Assembly (NCBI GenBank): GCA_945957555.1
Contig: CAMFLX010000041.1
Coordinates: 1-33,430, forward strand
Length of the DNA: 33,430 bases
Direction: 5' to 3'
From: an uncultured Cytophagales bacterium
Lineage (GTDB): Bacteria; Bacteroidota; Bacteroidia; Cytophagales; UBA9547
The notes under the pieces: model-generated
Database searches by the model: none
What the model saw: the letters and a program-made list of their open reading frames with translations, nothing else
Told to the model about the DNA's origin: nothing
Shown here: positions 32,724 through 33,430 of the stretch, piece by piece
Numbering within the stretch: the first letter of the stretch is position 1
Layout of the letters: each line of letters begins with the position of its first letter
Made by a program: the position numbers and the translations under genes

Positions 32724-33430
32724 ATGTCTATTTTGTTATTTACCTAATGAGTAATCCGCACAATATTCCTATCGACAAAAGTATTCATGTCCCGCATACT
32801 GACACCTCATACTTTCGGCAACGCTATAAATCACGAAGCAATCCAATAAAACTTCGTTACCTTAACCAATCTTAATTTTGTAAATTTTAGGAACTGCGCC
32901 TATGCACTTGCACACGTTCGAGCCGTCGAAACCTAAGGCTGGAGCACTCGACTCCTCTAGTATGCACAGTCCTGTGCACGCTAGTATTTAGTAATGTTAT
33001 CATAAATAATTATAAATTTTTAAAATATCAACTTGTCTATGCTACGAAAATATTAAAATTATTTAATATTAACTTAACATTGTACAAATATTATGATCTT
33101 GTTTTTCCTTGATTGTTTTGTATCGTATCTAAAATACCCCTCTTGTGGGTTGTACATACAGTTTAGCGGTGCATTAGTCCATATTCATATTTTTCCACGC
33201 TACTAGCCCTGAGTATTTTTCCATAATTAAGATTTCGAGGTAATAAATGGGGTGTTTTGTGGTACTATTTGTCAATTTGCCCAAAGCCTCTGTCCTGCTG
33301 TATTTAGTCTCAGCCTGAAATGGAACATTCTATGCCTCAAACATCCTTAAGCCCTAACATTCCCTTCACTTTTCCGTTCAAATCCTGAAACAAACACGAT
33401 ATGTTTAAAATTATTTTTGACCTCTTAGAC
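32724..33430. other. 707-bp region without a complete gene, with hairpins
   Basis: This is the upstream region of the envelope operon. A hairpin TTCGA/TCGAA (32917-32921, 32926-32930) and a 7-bp hairpin TGCACAG/CTGTGCA (32963-32969, 32972-32978) lie in a locally GC-richer patch flanked by very AT-rich DNA. TATGCAC occurs twice, at about 32901 and 32961. At the right edge an ATG at 33401 opens a frame (MFKIIFDLLD) that reaches the window end and may begin the next gene, but ten codons are too few to tell. No tRNA or promoter that I can defend is visible. Confidence 0.4.

Noticed and set aside
32911-32945. GTTCGAG-like sequence resembling a tRNA T-arm
   Set aside because: No acceptor stem, anticodon arm or D-arm can be drawn around it.

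Overview
The window comes from a member of the Bacteroidota, probably a Cytophagia-like or other gliding, polysaccharide-using lineage. Several things point there. Secreted proteins carry type IX secretion (T9SS) sorting domains of both type A and type B. Promoters follow the TAnnTTTG -7 pattern, often only a few bases before the start codon. Ribosome binding sites are weak, intergenic DNA is AT-rich, and families such as CHU_C, DUF2490 and HD-Pnk are typical of the phylum. There is no rRNA, tRNA, CRISPR array, insertion sequence or phage gene that I can support.

Layout. 1-1.4 kb (minus): the start of a TetR-TolC efflux operon that runs off the left edge. 1.46-8.15 kb (plus): a GH13 amylase lacking domain C, an FAD amine-oxidase-type protein, a large TolB-propeller/Omp85-barrel hybrid and a TIGR01777 epimerase-like protein. 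8.2-9.9 kb: a TerB-like protein, a small orphan protein and a DUF92 membrane protein. 10.1-12.7 kb: a T9SS-exported protein of 14 delta-60 repeats. 12.8-15.8 kb: housekeeping lepA and ruvB. 15.8-16.6 kb: a sterol-desaturase-type di-iron membrane enzyme.

16.7-26.3 kb is the most interesting part. A strong promoter and a 26-codon leader ORF with a structured leader precede a tight three-gene operon: an uncharacterised basic protein, an RtcB-type RNA ligase and the release-factor homologue PrfH. This is an RtcB2-PrfH type system, known elsewhere to repair ribosomes whose 16S rRNA has been cut in the decoding centre. After a giant T9SS type B protein and a small membrane protein there is a second, chemically different RNA repair operon: an ATP-dependent RNA ligase overlapping an HD-Pnk end-healing enzyme. 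Together they cover both ways of rejoining nuclease-cut RNA, direct 3'-phosphate/5'-OH ligation and heal-then-seal, within 10 kb.

26.9-32.7 kb (minus) is one compact operon, read from high to low coordinates: a four-repeat lipoprotein, a YD/YwqK-like repeat protein, a VTC-type polyphosphate polymerase domain protein, a DUF4956 membrane protein with a lysine/aspartate tract, a DUF2490 outer-membrane protein and a T9SS-exported CotH-family kinase. All junctions but the last overlap or abut, so the products probably act together at the envelope. The last 0.7 kb has no complete gene.
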